From NCBI GenBank assembly GCA_025526915.1, contig JAHLKH010000001.1, positions 310,001 through 374,000 on the forward strand: 64,000 nt of DNA. The letters are read 5' to 3'. A program made the translations under genes and the position numbers. The DNA is from Entophlyctis helioformis (Eukaryota; Chytridiomycota; Chytridiomycetes; Chytridiales; Chytriomycetaceae). Shown one piece after another: positions 1 through 11,144 of the stretch. The notes beneath the pieces are model-generated. The model ran no database searches, was not told the origin of the DNA, and saw only the letters and a program-made list of their open reading frames with translations. The first letter of the stretch is position 1. The number at the start of each line of letters is the position of its first letter.

Positions 1-1056
1 GCACAACAACCTCACCGAGTCCATCCTAGCCCTCGAGGCGGCTGTGCAGCGTGCGCCGGGCGACGCCGAGGCATGGCGCATTCTTGGCCTGAAGCAGCAG
101 GAGAACGAAAACGATGTGCTCGCCATTGCGGCCCTGCGTCGCTGCGTTGAAATCGAGCCCAGCAACCTCGAGGCGCTCATGGCTCTCTCGGTGGCGTACA
201 CAAACGAAAACTACGTCAACGAGGCGTATGATGCGCTCAACTCGTGGATCGCGCACAACCCGCGCTACGAGCAGTTTGCCGGCGTGCCTTGGACAGCGAT
301 ATGGCCATGGCATCCTCGGAGCGCCATGCGATCGTGACTGAAAAGTTTATTTCGGCAGCCGGCTCTCGCCCTGGCGCCGACCTGGACGAAGACGTGCAGA
401 TTGCACTGGGCGTGCTCTTCAACATCAGCTCCGAATACGACAAGGCAGTCGACTGCTTTGAGGCCGGTCTGTCCAAGCGCCCAGACGACTACATGCTGTG
501 GAACAAGCTGGGTACGTTGGTTGGCATGCGTTTGGTGTGCCGGTCACTCTGCTCACCCGCGCGTCGGTCACCACACAGAGCGACGCTCGCCAACTCCAAC
601 CATCCAGGCCGGGCCATGGACGCCTACTTTAACGCCCTGCAAATCAATCCGTCGTACATTCGTGCGCGGTACAATCTGGGCATTGCGTGCATCCAGATCG
701 GCCAGTACCGCGAGGCTGCAGAGCACCTTCTCGGCGCACTCTCTGTGCAGCAGCAAAACATTGCACATGTAGAGCAGATGAGCGTTGGCAAGGGCAAGGG
801 CAAGGCGGCAGACGTGGATGCGTCTGGCACGTTCTCGAGCTTAACAAGCGCGCAGTCCAACAGCGTGTGGTCGACACTGCGCCTCCTCGCAGACACCTAC
901 AGTGAGTGGGAGTGGACATGTGATTGCTTGTGTGTGTATGTGCTGGCCATGCGACTGACTGGGATGGTTCCAATGGCCGCAGTCCACCGCAAGGATCTTG
1001 CCGAGGCATGCGAACGCCACGATCTGACCCCCTTCCGCGGCGAATTTGACTTTTGA
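1..1056 (+). CDS. PEX5: PEX5, peroxisomal targeting signal 1 receptor, C-terminal TPR part (5' truncated)
   Basis: Cytosolic receptor that binds the C-terminal SKL-type signal of peroxisomal matrix proteins through TPR repeats. The visible part starts inside the TPR array ([14 protein letters not shown]) and shows the family-diagnostic stretches [34 protein letters not shown] and [19 protein letters not shown], followed by a short C-terminal helical part ending GEFDF before TGA at 1054-1056. Two introns fit GT-AG rules and keep frame: 512-580 (69 nt) and 902-982 (81 nt). Between about 285 and 315 the reading moves from frame 2 to frame 1; frame 1 resumes at the conserved [10 protein letters not shown] segment. 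This looks like one missing base rather than an intron. The N-terminal Pex14/Pex13-binding half lies upstream of the window. AATAAA at 1159-1164 could be the polyadenylation signal. Confidence 0.9.
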
Positions 1057-1333
1057 TGCTGCCGATGTGGATGTCCGTGGAGGGCATGCACGCCCATGCA
1101 CCTGCTTGCAGCCTGCCACCTTGCCACATTGTTGCTGTCCGCCGTGGATCCTGCTGCGAATAAAGGCCGCGTCCAATCCATCGTCCAATCGCGTTGTTGC
1201 TGGGCCACTCCATGGCCGGCAGCCGCCTTTGTTGCTTTCCATCCACCTCAACTTGCGATCAACGGCGTCCAAGACAGACTTGGCCGGCGACCTCAAGACC
1301 CACGCATGTGAGTGTGCAATGCGTGTGGCTTGT

Positions 1334-1370
<37 letters not shown>

Positions 1371-1713
1371 TGCGGCTTGAGGTGATCGGTCAGGGCAGCA
1401 CCACTCCTCCCACCAGCACTCCCGCTCCCGCCACCACAGCAGCAGTCGTTTGCTCCACACGCCACGGCCGATTGCTGCCGAAGCTGCGGCTGGACCCTCA
1501 ATAGCACCTGGCAGCACGCCTCGCTTGGTTGCTGGCGGCAACAACGCCGCTGCCGTGCCGGCCAGCCAACGATCACAGCCAGCCGCCAGCAGCAGCATCC
1601 TGCCCGTCTGCCTTCCTGCCTGCGTGCCCGCCTGCCCCTGACCATGCACTGACCCCTCGTGCCGTGCGTCCAGCTCGCTCCCGCCAATCGACATCCACCT
1701 TTAACCTTGCCCA
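1057..1713. other. Intergenic region, PEX5 3' flank and STE12 upstream region
   Basis: About 650 bases without a supportable gene. It holds an AATAAA hexamer at 1159-1164, a CTGG tetranucleotide repeat near 1336-1370 and C-rich low-complexity sequence. Open frames here lack coding character. Confidence 0.5.
1336..1370. repeat. CTGG/GGCT tetranucleotide microsatellite
   Basis: About eight tandem copies of a CTGG unit in non-coding sequence between PEX5 and STE12. Confidence 0.85.
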
Positions 1714-4435
1714 TTGTCCTTGCCGCCATCGCCATCAGCAAACGTCATTGAGAACAGACTGAGCCACAACTCGCAGGCGGCAACGTTGACAGCACCGAGG
1801 CAGCCACCCATACACTCAGCAGCAGCATCAGCAATCACCATCCAGCATCCTTTGCAATGCAACAGCAGCAGCAACCAGCAACAGCAGCTACACGAGCCGC
1901 ACAACCTTGCCAACGGAGCAGCCGACCTCGAGGGTCTGCGCATGTTTCTCCTGACCGCACCGCAGACTGGCCCACGACGTCCAACAACATCAAGTCGTAC
2001 CACCTCGCCGAAGACGAGTCCGTCTCGTGCGTGCTCTGGAACGATCTCTTTTACATCACAGGCACGGACATTGTGCGGGCGCTCATGTTCCGCTTCGAGG
2101 CGTTTGGCCGCAAGGTCACCATGGCCAAGAAGTTTGAAGAGGGCGTGTTCTCGGACCTGCGGGCGCTCAAGCCCGGCTACGGAGCGTCGCTCGAGATGCC
2201 GCGATCGGACTTTTTGGTTTCTTGCACAAGCACGGCACCGTGCGCACGCAGAAGAAGCAAAAGGTGTTTTTCTGGTTCTCGGTCGACCATGACAAGCTGT
2301 TTCTGGTACGTTGCCGTGTCCTGGTGCTGTTGCTGCTGCTGCTGCTGCTGTCGGTGTTGCCATCGGTGTTGCGGCTCGAAGACGTATGCGTATGGTATGG
2401 TATGCGTATGCGTGTGTGTGCACAGGGGGTCCTGGCTGCATGGGATGCATGGGCGTGGGCGTGTGCAGGGCGTGGTGCCACCCGCTCTGGCCAGCTGGCT
2501 GTGGCACAGCAACGCGTGCATTTCGCCGGCCGCTTGGAATGGATCAGCTGTGACTCACACACCTCACATGTGCCTCGACACGTTGTTTTATTGCCCACGA
2601 CGCACGGCGCACGACGCTGACGACTCCCACGGCCACAGGAGGCGCTGGACCGAGACTTGCGTCGCGAGCGCGCCAACCAGGAGCCCACCACCGTGTCGCT
2701 GCTGCATCTCGACCCAGACACGTCCATGCAGCTCGCCATCCAGCACGTCGCGGCATTCCCCTTCACGCCCATCCCCGCCGGCACATCGCTTCCTGCTCCT
2801 GCTCCAGTTCCTGCACCTACTCCCGTTCCCGCACATGCTGCACCACGCATGCAATCACAGTCGCCCATGCCGCCGCAAGAGCAGTACCACAACCCGCACC
2901 ACATCGTCATGCAAGCAGCCATGCCGCACGACCAGTCGCCGATGCAGATGCGCGTGCATCTGCCACCTCCCGCGGACATGGTGTCGCTCAGCATGGGCAC
3001 GCCTCTCCTGACACCAAGAACAGTGGCGACCTTCAGCGCAGCCGCCGCCGCCGCCGCTGCGAATGCCGTCGCATCGGCTGCCGCTGCCGCTGCTGCCGTG
3101 TCAGCCAAGTCTTCGCCAGCCATGATCCACAGAAGCCCCATCCCCATATCCGATCAGCTGCAGTTCCACCCGCATCCGCACGCTCTCAACCCGCCGTCCG
3201 TCATCTCGCGCCATGGCAGTCCAGACCACTCGATGAACCACCCCAATATCGCCCCCGTCCCAGCGCTCGCCTCAGCAGACCACTTTGATGACCAACGAGC
3301 AGACCACGGCGACGACACCTCACCCGAACTCGCGACGCCCAGCCCAAAGTACAGCGACGCAAACACAAATAACCACGCCATCATGCAGGACATGGGAATG
3401 CCGCCCGTGTACGAGACGCAGTCGTCGCTCTCCACGCTGCTCTACAAGAACGGCGTCGGCTTGGCCAAGACCGGCTCGCTTCCAAGCTTTGACTATGCCG
3501 CGCCTGTTGTGATGCAGGTGCAGTCGATGCAAGAAAGCACCAGTCTACGCAGCAACTCGGAGGGGAAAGCCATCCCATGCCCAGTCGCGTCCTGCGGTCG
3601 GCAGTTCAAGAAGCAGGAGCAGCTGCGACGACACATGCGCGTGCACTCGTCAGCAGCTGGCGGTGTCATGGACCGGCCTGGCAACAGCCATCTGCGTGCC
3701 TTCTCGCACTTGTCCCATGGATCGGCGGGCGACAACTTCTCTGACACGGCGAGCAATTCTGGCGATGGCGCGTACACACCGCCTGTGCTCACGCACTATG
3801 GATCTGATGCCATTGCTGATGCGGCGGCACATGCTGCCGTCACGGTGGCTTCGACCATGGCGCACGGCAACGGTCATCTGATGGACGAGCATGCGCTGAG
3901 CCACCCGCATCACGCGGATTCCTTTGGCGGATACCAACACCGGCATGAGCAGCCAGCGCCGATGAACTGCTTGACAGCGTGTTTGTCCGGCCGTCGTCTG
4001 TCAACAACATGGGAGGAATGCACCAGATGCTGCGCATGCCGAGCGAGATGCACACCAACATGCACGACGACCCTCTGTCGTTTGGTTCGCACATGCGCGG
4101 TGCATCAGGTGCATCTGGAGGCCATGGCCACGGCACAAACAGCAGCCAGCAGCAACAACAACGGCAACAGCAACCGCGGCATGCGTGCAGGCATGATGCC
4201 GCCCCAACCGCCCATGCTGCGCACCAACCAGCACGGCAAGGACCTCATTCTGTCGTCTGCCATCCCGCCCACACCCACGACCACGCTTCTCGTGTCGTCC
4301 CTCATGAGCGATCCCGAGCCGTCGCTTGGGCTCTCGAGCACCAACCTCTTTGGGCTCTCGCACGACAGTGTGCCACATCCGTTCGAGTCGGAGACGTCGA
4401 GCCTGCACACTGAGCCGCACGCGTTTTTCACATGA
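1714..4435 (+). CDS. STE12: STE12-like transcription factor (STE homeodomain plus one C2H2 finger)
   Basis: Fungal-specific transcription factor acting downstream of MAP kinase signalling. The STE homeodomain is unmistakable: LRMFLLTAP, then SVSCVLWNDLFYITGTDIVR, FEAFGRKVTMAKKFEEGVFS, KHGTVRTQKKQKVFFWFSV and LDRDLRRERANQEPTT. A GT-AG intron of 333 nt (2306-2638) splits the domain. A single C2H2 finger lies at about 3577-3650 (CPVASCGRQFKKQEQLRRHM). The C-terminal half is low-complexity His/Ala/Pro-rich. The domain can only be read by moving one frame back at about 1960 and again at about 2211-2217 (TTTTTGG), each equivalent to one missing base. A further frame change probably lies near 3970, where the Cys-rich reading in frame 2 is poor and frame 1 (DELLDSVFVRPSSV) better, with return near 4150. 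The start codon is unresolved: no good ATG opens the frame carrying the domain, so an upstream exon is likely. Could be a pseudogene, but conservation on both sides of each break argues for sequence error. Confidence 0.8.
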
Positions 4436-4662
4436 CGGGCTCCATGGTTCCATTCCTCCCCCTCCCCCTCTCCTCCCCTCGCCTCTCCCCTCCCCCTTCC
4501 CCACTTTCTTTAACAGGCGTGTTCTTTTGGGACGGTATTCCCGCCTGTATCTGTCTTGGCTCCGTTCATAAACGCATTCTTTTATCCAAGTATCCGTTGT
4601 TCATGTCCAGTACTGGAGAGAAGTGCATGTGTACGTGTGGTGTTCGAGTGACATGAGCGTGG
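4436..4662. other. Convergent intergenic region with homopyrimidine tract
   Basis: Region between the converging 3' ends of STE12 and the UBX gene. Positions about 4455-4505 are an almost pure C/T run on the plus strand, a homopurine-homopyrimidine mirror-like tract that could form triplex DNA. No gene seen. Confidence 0.5.
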
Positions 4663-6115
4663 CTACTGCGCCATGAGAGCGGCACTCGGCACGAGGTTGA
4701 GCTCTCTGAGCGACTTTGACCGATCCGCGCCGTCAAGGACCTTGCGGGGGAACGTCTGCGACAGCTTGAGCGTGTTGGGACCGATCTGGGCGGCCAGAAA
4801 GTCGTACACTGCCTGCAGCGGCTCGTCGGCGCCAAACGTGTGCGTCAGGTTGCCCTTGGGCGACCGGATCTGCAGGCGTGCCTCGGTATACGATCCTGCC
4901 ACGACGGGTGCGGCTGCCGGTGCAGCAGAAGCAGCCGGAGCTGCACTGCTAGTGGCAGCGGGAGCCGCAGTAGGAGCAGCAGCAGCCTGTCCACCCTGGG
5001 CCGCCAGCTTCTTTTGTTCTGCCTAGCCACTCGCCATGCGGCTGTTAGCAAAACACCACACTGCACAATCCCAGTCCTGCCCAGCCCAGCCCAGCCCACA
5101 CTACACTTCCTGGCAACGTACCAGCCGCGCTCGCTCGCGCTTATCAGCCTCCAACTGCGCGCGCACACGCTCCTTGGCCAACCGGTCTTCCTCCTTCTCC
5201 CGCCGCTTGGCATCGAGCGCCTTTTTCATCTCCGCCTCCTCAAACCGGTCCTTGATCGCCGTCGCCTCCTGGCCCGTCTTCCGCCGCACCTTTTCGCGGT
5301 CCTTGGCCTCTTGGATCTCCGCGAGCCGCTTCTCCTCGCGCCGCGTTGCCAGCCGCGCCTGCAGCTCCTTGAGCTTGGCCGCCTTTTCCTCGGCCGTCAG
5401 CGGCTTGATCGACGCCGTCGACTCTGAAAAGTTGACGTGCTGCGTGCGCATGGCGTGTCGCTCGGCAGCGGCTCCTGTTGTTGCATCCCGCAGTCGACGG
5501 TTCATGGCCCACGACAGTCAGCGAGACAGTCAGCGAGACAGTCAGCGAGACATGGCAGCGACGTACCGTCACGGAAGAGCTTGCCGCAGTCGTCGCACTG
5601 GAGGGATTGGGCCGTCACTTGGTCGTGCGAGATCTCGTCGCCTTCGACTTCGCCACCACCGGCAGCAGCAGCAGCAGCGCCTCCTGTCGATGAAGCGCCA
5701 GCAGCAGGCTCGGGGTCGGGAGCATCGTCCGGCTCGTCGGCGTGGGCAAACAGCCTGTCGGGGCAGGTTAGAGGCAGCACCTCGCTGGGCGGCAGCAACG
5801 GGATGGGAGGGCAGGCAAGCGAGGAGACGTACCAGTCCATGGCGGGCTGCAGGCCAGAGCCCTTGGTGAGACGCAGGGCCTTGTCGACCTTGGCGGCCGA
5901 GAATCCCATCTCTGCGACCAGGGTTGGGGCCGTGCGGGGCCGTGCAAGGTGCGATGCAGAAGAGTGCAGCAGGCGTCAGTCACTCACAGCTGCTGTGCGG
6001 CATGTCTATCTGTCTGTCTATCTGTCTCTCTGTATGTCTACACACACACACACACACACACACATGCAGAGCAACGCAACGCACCAAGCAACGCGGCCTT
6101 GTCGGATTGCGTCAT
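4663..6115 (-). CDS. UBXN1: UBA-UBX domain protein (SAKS1/UBXN1 type)
   Basis: Predicted p97/Cdc48 adaptor that binds ubiquitin through a UBA domain and Cdc48 through a UBX domain. Five exons read from the minus strand: 6115-6085, 5911-5833, 5754-5567, 5474-5122 and 5022-4663, giving 336 aa with all junctions GT-AG and in phase. The N terminus (MTQSDKAALLEMGFSAAKVD) is the UBA domain, followed by an acidic linker, the short CDDCGKLFRDG motif typical of SAKS1, a long charged coiled coil (residues about 105-215) and the C-terminal UBX domain (ARLQIRSPKGNLTHTF to LNLVPSAALMAQ). Length and domain order match the animal family. Intron 1 (6084-5912) carries a CA repeat and intron 3 (5566-5475) a 12-nt minisatellite. 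It is convergent with STE12. Confidence 0.9.
5514..5551. repeat. 12-nt minisatellite in UBX gene intron
   Basis: Three perfect tandem copies of GACAGTCAGCGA inside the third intron of the UBX gene. Confidence 0.85.
6040..6064. repeat. (CA)n microsatellite
   Basis: About twelve CA dinucleotides in intron 1 of the UBX gene, flanked by a TCTG/TATC-rich stretch at 6003-6038. Confidence 0.95.
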
Positions 6116-6222
6116 GATCGATGTTCAGATAGCGGTCAAGTGTCTAGCAACGAGTCGACAGAGAGACAACCAGTGACAAAAGGCGTCGGTTTAATAGAAA
6201 GAAGAGGAAGAGGAGGAGAGGC

Positions 6223-8232
6223 TTAAACAATGCGCGTGCGGATGGTATTGGCGAGCATGGCCAGCTGGCTGACAATCTCGGTGGTGACCTGCTCGGTCGC
6301 CACGTCGGCAATCAGGTACCCAAGCGTGTCCTTGGTATCCAGAACCTGCTTGCCGACGTTGTATGCTGAGAGGACGTGGTCGATTTCCCGCAAGAGACCG
6401 CGGATGTTGCGGTGCATGCAGATGATGCGGCGCATGCCGGGCTTGAGCGGCCAGGCGGCAACGCTGGGGAAGTTGACGGCGCCGGTCGTGGTGCCGTCGC
6501 GGATGTAGCGCACCACATGTGTTGTGACCTCGGCGATGATGCGTCTGCGGGCATCGACCGTGTCGCCGGCTGGTGCACAAAGCGCGTGCCTGTTGCGTCA
6601 GCCAAGCGGGCGAGTCGCATTCAACGCGCTGCCACACAGGGCTTGCTTACCAATGCTGGGTGTGAGGATGACGTTGGGCACGTTCTGGAGAGGCGAGGTG
6701 AATGTCTTGCTGGACACAGAGCCCGGCGGGTGGATGTCAATGGCCGCACCGGCGAGATGTCCAGACTTGATGGCATCTGCAAGCGCCTGCTGGTCCACCT
6801 GGCAACCACAACGGCAGCGACGCGCGTGTCATCGTGTCAGCGTGTCAGCATATCAGAGGATCGCTTGCCAGCGACGGCCATGCCGGTGCACCACTCACCG
6901 CATCGCCTGCAGACACGTTGATCAGACAGCTGCCCTTCTTCATCTTGGCAATGACGTCCTTGTTGAAGAGGTTGACGTTCTCGGGCGACGCCGAGATGTT
7001 GAGCGAGACGTAGTCGGACTGGGCGAGCAGCTCGTCGAGCGAGTCTGTGGGCTGGGCACGGCCGATGGGCATGAGCGACACGGCGTCGTAGAAGAGGACG
7101 CGCAGCGAGAGGGCCTCTGCCATGACACCGAGCTGCGAGCCCACGTGGCCGTAGCCAACGATGCCGAGCGTCTTTCCGCGGACCTCGACGCAGTTTGAGG
7201 ATGTCTGTGGCAGCGCGGATGGGATCACGCGGTGGACACGGTGAGCAAGAAGTGCCATTGCAGGGCCATTGCAGGGCCATTGCAGGGCCATTGCAGGCAA
7301 CACAGCCCGAACCGACCTTGTTCCATTCGCCTCTGTGGATCTCGCGGCTGCGATCGCCAATCTGTCTGGCGAGGATCACAATGTTGGAGATGATGAGCTC
7401 GGCGGCACTGTGCTGGTGCTGGTACGGCGCCGTGAAGACGGGGATCTGGCGGCGGCGAGCCACGGCGGGATCGGGGCGTCACCAAGCGTCAGCGCATGAG
7501 GCATGAAGCATACGACGTGAGACACGAGAGTCGAGGCGTGAGACACTCACGCCCATCTGCGCCGCGGCTTGCAGGTTGACCTGGTTGGAGAGCGTGCCAA
7601 AGACGCCAATGGCCAGCAGGCGGTGGCCCGAGCGCAGCACCTCGTCGGTGAGGTACTCCGAGTCCCGCTCGCGGCTGCAGCACCCGACGATCCATGCAGG
7701 CGTCCGTCCGGGCGAGCATTAATCAGCAGGCGGGCGTGGCAGCACTCGCTGAATCAGCATCGATCCGCATCAGGATAAACTCGCGGGCCAGCGGGCGGGC
7801 GACCGTGCGAGCGGCGTCACTGTTGCAGCGGCACGCCCGCAGCCGGCTCCCCTCACACCCGCAGCGCAATGCACGGACCTGAGACAGACGACGTTGTACT
7901 CGGTGATGCGCTTGACCAGGTCGGCCTCGGTGTGGTCGCCAAAGTACTCGTCGACCTGCATCGGCGCCATGTCGTGGTCATGCGGGTGCCAGCCACAGCA
8001 GCAGCAGCAGCAATGGTAGCAGCAGCAGCCAACGGCAGCACGTGAGAGAACGTGCAACGGATTCGGCCAAGAGGTCAGCTGGTGCGCAGGTGCAGGTGCA
8101 GGTGCATGGAGACGCATGCAGAGGCACGCAGACACACACCTCGTAGCGGGCGTCGTCAAAGCCGGTTGCTGCGACGGGCAGCGGGTCGAGCAGGAGCACA
8201 CGCACGTCCTTGCTTCCAAGCGGGCTGAACAT
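6223..8232 (-). CDS. SER3: D-3-phosphoglycerate dehydrogenase homologue, catalytic residues missing (probable pseudo-enzyme)
   Basis: Homologue of the NAD-dependent dehydrogenase that opens the serine pathway. Seven exons on the minus strand: 8232-8140, 7955-7879, 7674-7551, 7445-7317, 7204-6899, 6798-6651, 6569-6223; 407 aa, all GT-AG and in phase. The nucleotide-binding core is well kept ([20 protein letters not shown], with FYD after the next strand) and the C-terminal ACT domain is present ([11 protein letters not shown]). The three catalytic residues of the family are not: the Arg of NASRG is Ala (NVSAGDA), the Glu of the FPxEP loop is absent (AIDIHPPG), and the His of TPHIGGST is Ser (TPSIAGDT). 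The ACT-site PG is also changed. It therefore probably cannot dehydrogenate phosphoglycerate; a regulatory or sensor role is inference. The start is the first ATG after the 3' end of the upstream gene. Confidence 0.85.
7254..7296. repeat. 12-nt minisatellite in SER3-like gene intron
   Basis: Nearly four tandem copies of GCCATTGCAGGG within intron 7316-7205. Confidence 0.85.
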
Positions 8233-8356
8233 GTCTTGATCGATGGACAGCGATGTGTTGTTGTTGTTGCTGCAAAGATGCGTGCGATCCGCGCGTTTTT
8301 GAGGCCTCTGTGCAGCCTCTGTGCGGCCGTGAGGCAGGTGCGAGCTGACTAAGCAC

Positions 8357-11130
8357 TCAGAATTCATTGTCGTCGTCTTCGTCATCATCCAGATCGTAGA
8401 CTTCGAAAAAGTCGTCCTCGTCGCCATAGCCGTCGTCGCCGTCGTCATCAACACCGTCCTCGGCATTCTCTTCCATGTCGCTGTCTGTGCCATCTCCGTC
8501 CTCGAACCGAGCACGGCGGCCTGCCTTGGACCCAGACGGCCTGGCATCGCCGGTCGCGTCGTCGTCCGCATCGTCCATCTCGTCATCGTCATGGTCCTCG
8601 CCCCTCGCCCCTGCCCCGCTGCCGCGCGCTGCCTTGGCGCGTTGCATGATACCCAGGTTCCGCATGAGCTCATTCACCTGCCAAGCACGCCATCCATCAG
8701 TCGAGCAGCCACGCGGCATGGCATGGCATGGCATGGCATGGATGGCAGACAGACCCGTTCAAGCCTCACCTGCGATCGCACGGCTCCCTGGATGCTCTTC
8801 TTTTGCAGACTCGTTGCTTGATGCCGTGTCATGGGCCCAACAGACTCTGCGCCACTGAGCTCGTTCTCGGCAGCAGACTCCATGCCAGAGTAGCCAGACG
8901 ACTCGCCGGCGCCCGTGTTGTGTCTGCCACCGCCATCGTCTCCAGCAGCAGCGGCAGCATCTGGCGCATCTGGCTGAGCAGCACCAGCCGCATCAGCAGC
9001 TTTGCCCTTGCCTTTCTTGTTCTTCAACGCCGGCGCGCGCTTTGGTGGACGGGCTTCTGCACTTGCTGCACTGCCTTCGTCGCCAGAAGAGACATCGAGA
9101 TCCATGAAGCCCGCCGAGGCCAGCCTACGGTCTCGCCGGCTGGTGCCGCTACCGTGCCGCTTCCATGGTGCCGGCCGTCCCTGTAGCTCCTTGATCTTTG
9201 CCACCATGGTCTTGCGGATGCTGATGGCGTGGCTGGCCAGGTACCAGCCGTCCTTGTCCTGCCGGTCCACGAGCGATCAGGACATGGTCAGCCCCCACGG
9301 GCCGCTCCTGCATACTCGAGCACCACAAACACGCTCACGTTGTAGGTCTCGCTGCAGTATTGCGGCGAATGGATCATGGACTGCAGCTCGGGATCTGTGA
9401 CGTCGCATAGCTGGATCCATGCAACCTCAGAGAACGTCTTGCCGTCAAAAATGTGCGATCGTCTGTTTGGCATGCATACATGCAATGGATAAGCACGCGC
9501 GCGCACACTCGGCAGGCAGACCCAAGGTAACTTGCCGAGCGTCTTCCGTCCGAGATGAATGCATAGACGTGGACGCCTGTGTTGGCGTGGACGGCGAATC
9601 AGGGACGGATGGCTGTGCAGGCTTGGAGGGCGTTGACGGCCCACCGACAGCAGGCGAGGCAGCGCGTCCAGCAATGGCACTTGCACTCGCAGCACCAGCA
9701 TGGCTTCCGGCATTCAGCGCAGCCATCATTGGTGCAGTGATATCGCCCACGTGTCCCATGCGTTTGGCGCGCAGCTCGTGTCGCTGGCTCTTGATGGACC
9801 GCATGTCAACCACCTGGTAGATTCGCGACGACGGGTCTGTTCTGGGGTCGTATCCAAACTTGACCCAGGTGCCGCGCCACACGCCTGCCGTGATGACAAA
9901 GCCCACCATAGTGAGCGCAAACTTGAGGCACTTGCTCTGGGCAATCGCCGGATCCAGTGTGTTGATGATCGCCTGCCTCAGCCAGATGGGCCGTGTCGCA
10001 AACAGCTCATTGAGAGCGTTGATGACAGGGATCATGTCGTTTGTGACTTGAATGTTTTCCATTGGGGCCGTTGGGACTTGCGAGTCGCGGTGTGGAGAAA
10101 AGGTCAGCAGGGGAACCTTGCGGTGCTCTTCGCGCTCCGTCAAGGCCCATTTCGGTTTGCCATGGTCGTCAAGGCCGGCGTGTTTCTTGATGAGCGTGGG
10201 GTTCTCTTTGTAGCTGTAGAGTGACGGCCACTGTGTGCGCGAAAAGGCAGGCGGCGGGATCTGACGCAGCGAGGCCGCCTTGGCGGATGTGTCCAGTTGA
10301 AACTCGCGCAGGCTGTTGGCTGTTGGTTGGAGATGGGCATGCGGCCAGTTCAAGCCATTGGATCAGCAGGCGTGCGATGCCAACGGCGTGCCATGCTTGG
10401 AAGGCGAGATAGCTACCATTCAGAGCCTGCATGTCATGGCGCAGTTTGACAATGGGATCGGCTGGATCGGGCTGGAACTGAAAGTCGGCAAGGGCTGTTG
10501 ATGGCAGTCGTTGCAAGTCAGCCGCCAGTTGGCCGCATGGCAGCCGCTGTTGGCATGGAGTGGGAAGGGCAAGCAGGACGTGCCTCGGAAGCGACACGTC
10601 TTGGAGATGACGCCGACGATCTGGTGGTGCATGGACACGGCGCCGGTGCGGCGGTGTGTGCGACGGACGACCTTGAGCAGCAGGTTGGCCGTCGGCAGGA
10701 TCTCGCCGGAAATGGGATGGACAAACGGGTTGCTGGGCGCGTAGTTGATCTCGAGGTAGCCGGGCTCCTGGGCGAACGCCTGGCGTGTGCAGGTGGTCAG
10801 CGACAGATGGCATGGTCAGCGACAGACGGCATGGACACGGCGATCCCAGACATGGACACCACGCTGGACACCACGCTGGACACCACGCTGGACACGACGT
10901 ACGGCCTGGATGGCGTGCATGCCGCCCATGGTGTGCAGCAGCTGCTTATGGTCGCGGGCATAGCCGGGGAACTGCACCGAGTGGAAGCAAGCGGCGGGGA
11001 CGGGCAGGCCCGCCGCATCTGCGGCCGTCTGGCTTGGGCCGTGCGGCTGGTCGTGGCCGTCGTCGTTGAGGCCGCCGTCGTTGAGGTTTTCGTCGTCGAG
11101 GTCAGACATGCGCTGCTGGTTGGCGGCCAT
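8357..11130 (-). CDS. TFC1: TFIIIC subunit, Tfc1/tau95 (GTF3C5) family
   Basis: RNA polymerase III initiation factor subunit that contacts the A box of tRNA genes. Seven exons on the minus strand: 11130-10903, 10779-10584, 10494-10417, 10319-9509, 9462-9339, 9258-8770, 8677-8357; 748 aa. The N terminus carries the family motif HSVQFPGYARD. The central domain reads ATRPIWLRQAI, then VWRGTWVKFGYDPR and IYQVVDMR. The C-terminal part has IQLCDVTDPELQSMI, CSETYNDKDGWYL and a strongly acidic tail (DDDEDDDNEF), as in yeast Tfc1. The intron 10583-10495 appears to use a GC donor (AG then GCACGT). The intron 9508-9463 is only 46 nt, chosen because it alone restores the frame. The first intron (10902-10780) contains tandem repeats. 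Its start codon lies 14 bp from that of the divergent gene at 11145. Confidence 0.88.
8715..8741. repeat. GGCAT pentanucleotide repeat
   Basis: About five tandem GGCAT units in the last intron (8769-8678) of the TFC1-like gene. Confidence 0.8.
10853..10895. repeat. 12-nt minisatellite in TFC1-like gene intron
   Basis: Three perfect copies and one partial copy of GGACACCACGCT in intron 10902-10780. A second, longer repeat (unit about ATGGTCAGCGACAGA) lies beside it at about 10795-10835. Confidence 0.85.
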
Positions 11131-11144
11131 CGAACAAACCCGAA
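11131..11144. promoter_or_regulatory. 14-bp gap between divergent start codons (TFC1-like and dynamin-like genes)
   Basis: The ATG of the minus-strand gene is at 11130-11128 and the ATG of the plus-strand gene at 11145-11147. Any core promoter must overlap 5' coding sequence of one or both genes, unless translation starts further in (for example at 11109 on the minus strand). Confidence 0.5.

Noticed and set aside
270..320. A 13-nt GTGCCTTGGACAG segment as a tiny intron explaining the PEX5 frame break
   Set aside because: Too short, weak donor, and other genes show the same one-base problem without GT-AG ends; a missing base is simpler.
2205..2225. Programmed minus-one frameshift site in STE12 (TTTTTGG)
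   Set aside because: The heptamer does not fit the X-XXY-YYZ rule in the zero frame, no downstream pseudoknot is evident, and transcription factors of this family are not known to use it.
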